DNA of 7,457 nucleotides from Candidatus Omnitrophota bacterium (GTDB taxonomy: Bacteria; Omnitrophota; Gorgyraeia; Gygaellales; UBA12090): the NCBI GenBank assembly GCA_003510525.1, contig DOMD01000100.1, positions 1-7,457 of the forward strand, in the 5' to 3' direction. Positions 5,471-7,457 of the stretch are shown piece by piece. The notes below the pieces were generated by a model that was not told where the DNA came from, made no database searches, and worked only from the letters and a program-made list of their open reading frames with translations. Within the stretch, counting starts at the first letter, position 1, and each line of letters opens with the position of its first letter. A program made the position numbers and the translations under genes.

Positions 5471-6287
5471 AATTAGGCCGCCGGCAGTGGCCGGACAGTT
5501 TTACCCTTTAAAGCCGCGGGAATTGCGGGAACAGATAAAATCATTTGCCGGGGCGCGAATACCGGCGGTTATTCAAAGAGAGGCTATTGCCTGTCTGCTT
5601 CCCCATGCCGGATATATCTACTCCGGCAGTGTTGCCTATAGTGTAGTTTCCCAGCTTAAGATAAAAAAGAATCTGATCATCTTAGGGCCGAATCATACCG
5701 GAATGGGCGCGAATTTCAGCATTATGGCCGAAGGCTCTTGGGAGACGCCCTTGGGAAAGGTCGAGATAAACCCATCCTTAGCCGATAAGCTGTTAAGTAA
5801 GTCCGCTTTACTGAAATCCGATACTCAGGCGCATAAATTTGAACATTCCATTGAGGTGGAGCTCCCCCTTTTTCAGTATTTCTTCCAGGATTTTACCTTT
5901 GTCCCAATCGCGGTAGGGAGCGGTGATTTTAAAAATTATCAGCAATTAGGCCTGGATATCGCCGCAGGTTTAAAAGAAGCCGGCTTAGAAAAAGAAACTT
6001 TGATCGCGGCCTCATCGGATATGACCCATTATGAAGACGCCAAAAGTGCCCGGCATAAGGACCATCAGGCTATTGAGGCTATCCAGGAATTAGATGAGCG
6101 TAAACTTTACTCCAGGGTAAAGGAATTGAATATCTCAATGTGCGGTTATGCCCCGGCGATCGCGATGCTTTGCGCGGCCAAAAGCCTGGGAGCGAAGAAG
6201 GCGGAATTAATCAAGTATCAGACCAGCGCTGAAGCAACCGGCGATACCTCAAGCGTGGTTGGCTATGCCGGAATGATTGTTATATAG
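5463..6287 (+). CDS. amrB: Memo-family protein (AmmeMemoRadiSam system protein B)
   Basis: The 274-residue product is a full-length Memo protein. The fold is related to the non-haem iron dioxygenases of the LigB type, and human MEMO1 binds copper or iron at the same site. The bacterial role is not established. Diagnostic blocks are IRPPAVAGQFYP (4-15), LLPHAGYIYSG (45-55), ILGPNHTG (73-80), HKFEHSIEVELPLFQ (124-138), SSDMTHYE (184-191), NISMCGYAPA (223-232) and the end GDTSSVVGYAGM. The metal-site residues His48, His78, Asp186, His189 and Cys227 all appear conserved. In many genomes it is accompanied by an AMMECR1 protein and a radical SAM enzyme; neither is in this window. The start overlaps the previous gene by eight bases, with GAGGG (5453-5457) as ribosome binding site. 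Confidence 0.94.
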   Translation: MAEIRPPAVAGQFYPLKPRELREQIKSFAGARIPAVIQREAIACLLPHAGYIYSGSVAYSVVSQLKIKKNLIILGPNHTGMGANFSIMAEGSWETPLGKVEINPSLADKLLSKSALLKSDTQAHKFEHSIEVELPLFQYFFQDFTFVPIAVGSGDFKNYQQLGLDIAAGLKEAGLEKETLIAASSDMTHYEDAKSARHKDHQAIEAIQELDERKLYSRVKELNISMCGYAPAIAMLCAAKSLGAKKAELIKYQTSAEATGDTSSVVGYAGMIVI

Positions 6288-6310
6288 ATTATACAGGAGG
6301 GAACTTAGAA

Positions 6311-6487
6311 ATGATAGATAAGGAATTATTGGATATTCTGGCTTGCCCGGCCTGCAAGGCGGATGTGGTTTTGGAAACTTCCGGTAGTGAGGAAAAAATA
6401 GCCTGCACCAAATGTAAACGTAAGTATCCGGTAAAAGACGGCATCCCGATAATGCTGATTGATGAGGCCGAAACGCCCAAAGAATAA
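6311..6487 (+). CDS. Trm112-like zinc-ribbon protein (YcaR/UPF0434 type)
   Basis: This 58-residue protein matches the small bacterial Trm112/YcaR family. It starts MIDKELLDILACPACKADV and ends with VKDGIPIMLIDEA. The four cysteines form two pairs, CPAC (12, 15) and CTKC (32, 35), the expected zinc-binding arrangement. In eukaryotes and archaea Trm112 activates methyltransferases; the bacterial partner and role are less clear. The start is well supported by AGGAGGG at 6295-6301, nine bases before the ATG. It lies 23 bases after amrB and three bases before aroQ, inside the same probable operon. Length is normal for the family. Confidence 0.9.
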   Translation: MIDKELLDILACPACKADVVLETSGSEEKIACTKCKRKYPVKDGIPIMLIDEAETPKE

Positions 6488-6490
6488 ATA

Positions 6491-6934
6491 ATGCTTAAAA
6501 TTTTAGTCATCCACGGGCCGAATCTGAATATTCTGGGCGCGCGTGAGCCCAAGATTTACGGCCGGATTACCCTTAAAGAAATCAATTCTAAACTGCTTAA
6601 GCTGGCCAAGGAAAAAAAAGTCGGATTAGAGATTGTTCAATCTAATCACGAAGGCCGGATAGTGGATTTAATCGGAAAAAGTAAAAATAAATTCAAGGCT
6701 ATCCTGATTAATCCCGCGGCCTATACCCATACCAGCGTAGCCATCCGCGATGCCATCTCAGCCTGCGGCCTGCCCGCGGTTGAGGTGCATCTTTCTAATA
6801 TCTACAGCCGGGAGGAATTTCGTCATAACTCCCTGATTGCCCCGGTGGCCAAAGGCCAAATCTCCGGCTTTGGCGAGAATAGCTATCTTCTGGGGCTTTT
6901 GGCTATCCTTAAGCTCCTGGGCCCCCAAAAATAA
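6491..6934 (+). CDS. aroQ: 3-Dehydroquinate dehydratase, type II
   Basis: AroQ removes water from 3-dehydroquinate to give 3-dehydroshikimate, the third step of the shikimate pathway to aromatic amino acids, in the cytoplasm. The 147-residue product is of normal length. Active-site residues are all in place: Asn11, Arg18 and catalytic Tyr23 in [16 protein letters not shown]; Asn74 and His80 in [15 protein letters not shown]; the general-acid His100 in [15 protein letters not shown]; and Arg107 and Arg111. The ribosome binding site is weak (AAAGAA in the end of the previous gene) and the gap is three bases, so initiation probably depends on coupling. The next gene begins directly after the stop. 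The order aroQ, Xaa-Pro peptidase (then often efp) is a known bacterial arrangement. Confidence 0.97.
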   Translation: MLKILVIHGPNLNILGAREPKIYGRITLKEINSKLLKLAKEKKVGLEIVQSNHEGRIVDLIGKSKNKFKAILINPAAYTHTSVAIRDAISACGLPAVEVHLSNIYSREEFRHNSLIAPVAKGQISGFGENSYLLGLLAILKLLGPQK

Positions 6935-7457
6935 ATGTCCCGCCTGAATTCCTTCCGGGAAAAGCTGAAAAACAGTTCTTTGGACGGTTTTTTAGTTTCT
7001 CAGGAGGCTAATGTTTCTTATTTGAGCCGCTTTAGAGCTCATGATTCTTATCTTTTGGTTTCTAAAAGCAAGGTTTATTTTATTACAGATTTTCGTTATC
7101 TAGAAGAAGCCAGGAAAAGCCTCAAAGGTATAGATGTTTTTCAGTATAAGAATCTTTTTAAAGATATTTCTGCCTTGGTTCGGGAATTAAAAATCAAGCG
7201 TTTAGGGTTTGAGGCCCGCGGCCTTACTTACGCCGAGTATGCCAAGATAAAGGATGGCCTTGGCGAAAAGACTAAATTTTTAGATACCTTTAATATAGTT
7301 GAATCCTTAAGGCAGATTAAAAGCCGGGATGAGCTTAAAGAAATCCGCGCGGCAGTGGATATCGCGGTCTCGGCTTTCAGGTTTATTAAAGGTTATATCC
7401 GGCCCGGGTTGACTGAACCGGAGATTGCCGGCGAACTGGAACGTTTTATCCGCCAGA
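6935..7457 (+). CDS. Xaa-Pro aminopeptidase/dipeptidase-like (M24), 3' end outside window
   Basis: The ATG at 6935 follows the aroQ stop with no gap, and the frame stays open to the window end, giving 174 residues of an expected 350-odd. Residues about 3-125 form a creatinase-type N-terminal domain: DGFLVSQEANVSYLSRF, then SYLLVSKSKVYFITDFRYLEEA, then KRLGFEARGLTYAEY. From about 132 the M24 peptidase domain begins with VESLRQIKSRDELKEIRAAV and GYIRPGLTEPEIAGELERF. The metal ligands (two Asp, one His, two Glu) lie beyond the window, so activity cannot be confirmed. Such enzymes cut N-terminal residues before proline. PepP and PepQ types cannot be separated on this part. No good Shine-Dalgarno is seen, so translation probably continues from aroQ by coupling. 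Confidence 0.9.
   Translation, partial: MSRLNSFREKLKNSSLDGFLVSQEANVSYLSRFRAHDSYLLVSKSKVYFITDFRYLEEARKSLKGIDVFQYKNLFKDISALVRELKIKRLGFEARGLTYAEYAKIKDGLGEKTKFLDTFNIVESLRQIKSRDELKEIRAAVDIAVSAFRFIKGYIRPGLTEPEIAGELERFIRQ

Noticed and set aside
6289..6552. Minus-strand open frame of 87 codons
   Set aside because: It is antisense to the Trm112-like gene and the start of aroQ, both of which have clear motifs and operon placement.
1..7457. A complete new defence, toxin-antitoxin or biosynthetic cluster
   Set aside because: Every gene but the 3820 gene falls in a known family, mostly housekeeping, and none has toxin, nuclease, transposase or biosynthetic core motifs.

Overview
The window is a run of protein-coding genes, all on the + strand, from a bacterial chromosome. 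Base composition looks balanced to slightly AT-rich by eye. The proteins are bacterial throughout (LepA, signal peptidase I, PgsA, PlsY, bS21, type II dehydroquinase). Tightly packed genes broken by small palindromic repeats suggest an uncultured lineage, perhaps Omnitrophota or a relative. That placement is inference from general style, with no marker gene to prove it. No tRNA, rRNA, CRISPR array, transposase or prophage gene is visible.

Region 1 (1-3566) is a housekeeping block. It holds the 3' nine-tenths of lepA (ribosomal GTPase EF4), then lepB (signal peptidase I), which overlaps lepA at ATGA. After a 70-base repeat-filled gap come pgsA and plsY, overlapping at TTGA; these two are glycerophospholipid synthesis enzymes of the inner membrane. 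A palindrome of 41 bases lies inside the lepB reading frame.

Region 2 (3567-4391) is the accessory-looking part. It contains a near-consensus sigma-70 promoter (3605-3633), a leader of about 180 bases with a possible 14-codon minigene, and a perfect 14-bp palindrome (3772-3802). These are followed by a 105-codon gene of unknown function, a strong intrinsic terminator (4168-4234) and a second repeat element (4262-4344). The right end of that element supplies the -35 box of the next promoter.

Region 3 (4341-7457) looks like one long operon under a TTGACA-17-TATGAT promoter. Its order is rpsU (bS21), a xylose-isomerase-like TIM-barrel protein, a Memo-family protein (AmmeMemoRadiSam protein B), a Trm112-like four-cysteine protein, aroQ (3-dehydroquinase) and the 5' part of an Xaa-Pro aminopeptidase-like gene that runs off the window. 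Junctions are overlapping or 0-23 bases apart, and no terminator is visible between genes.

No complete new defence or biosynthetic system was found. The points most worth a second look are the unrelated small repeats concentrated between 1673 and 4344, the unknown monocistronic gene, and the tight coupling of a ribosomal protein gene to an uncharacterised TIM-barrel/Memo pair.
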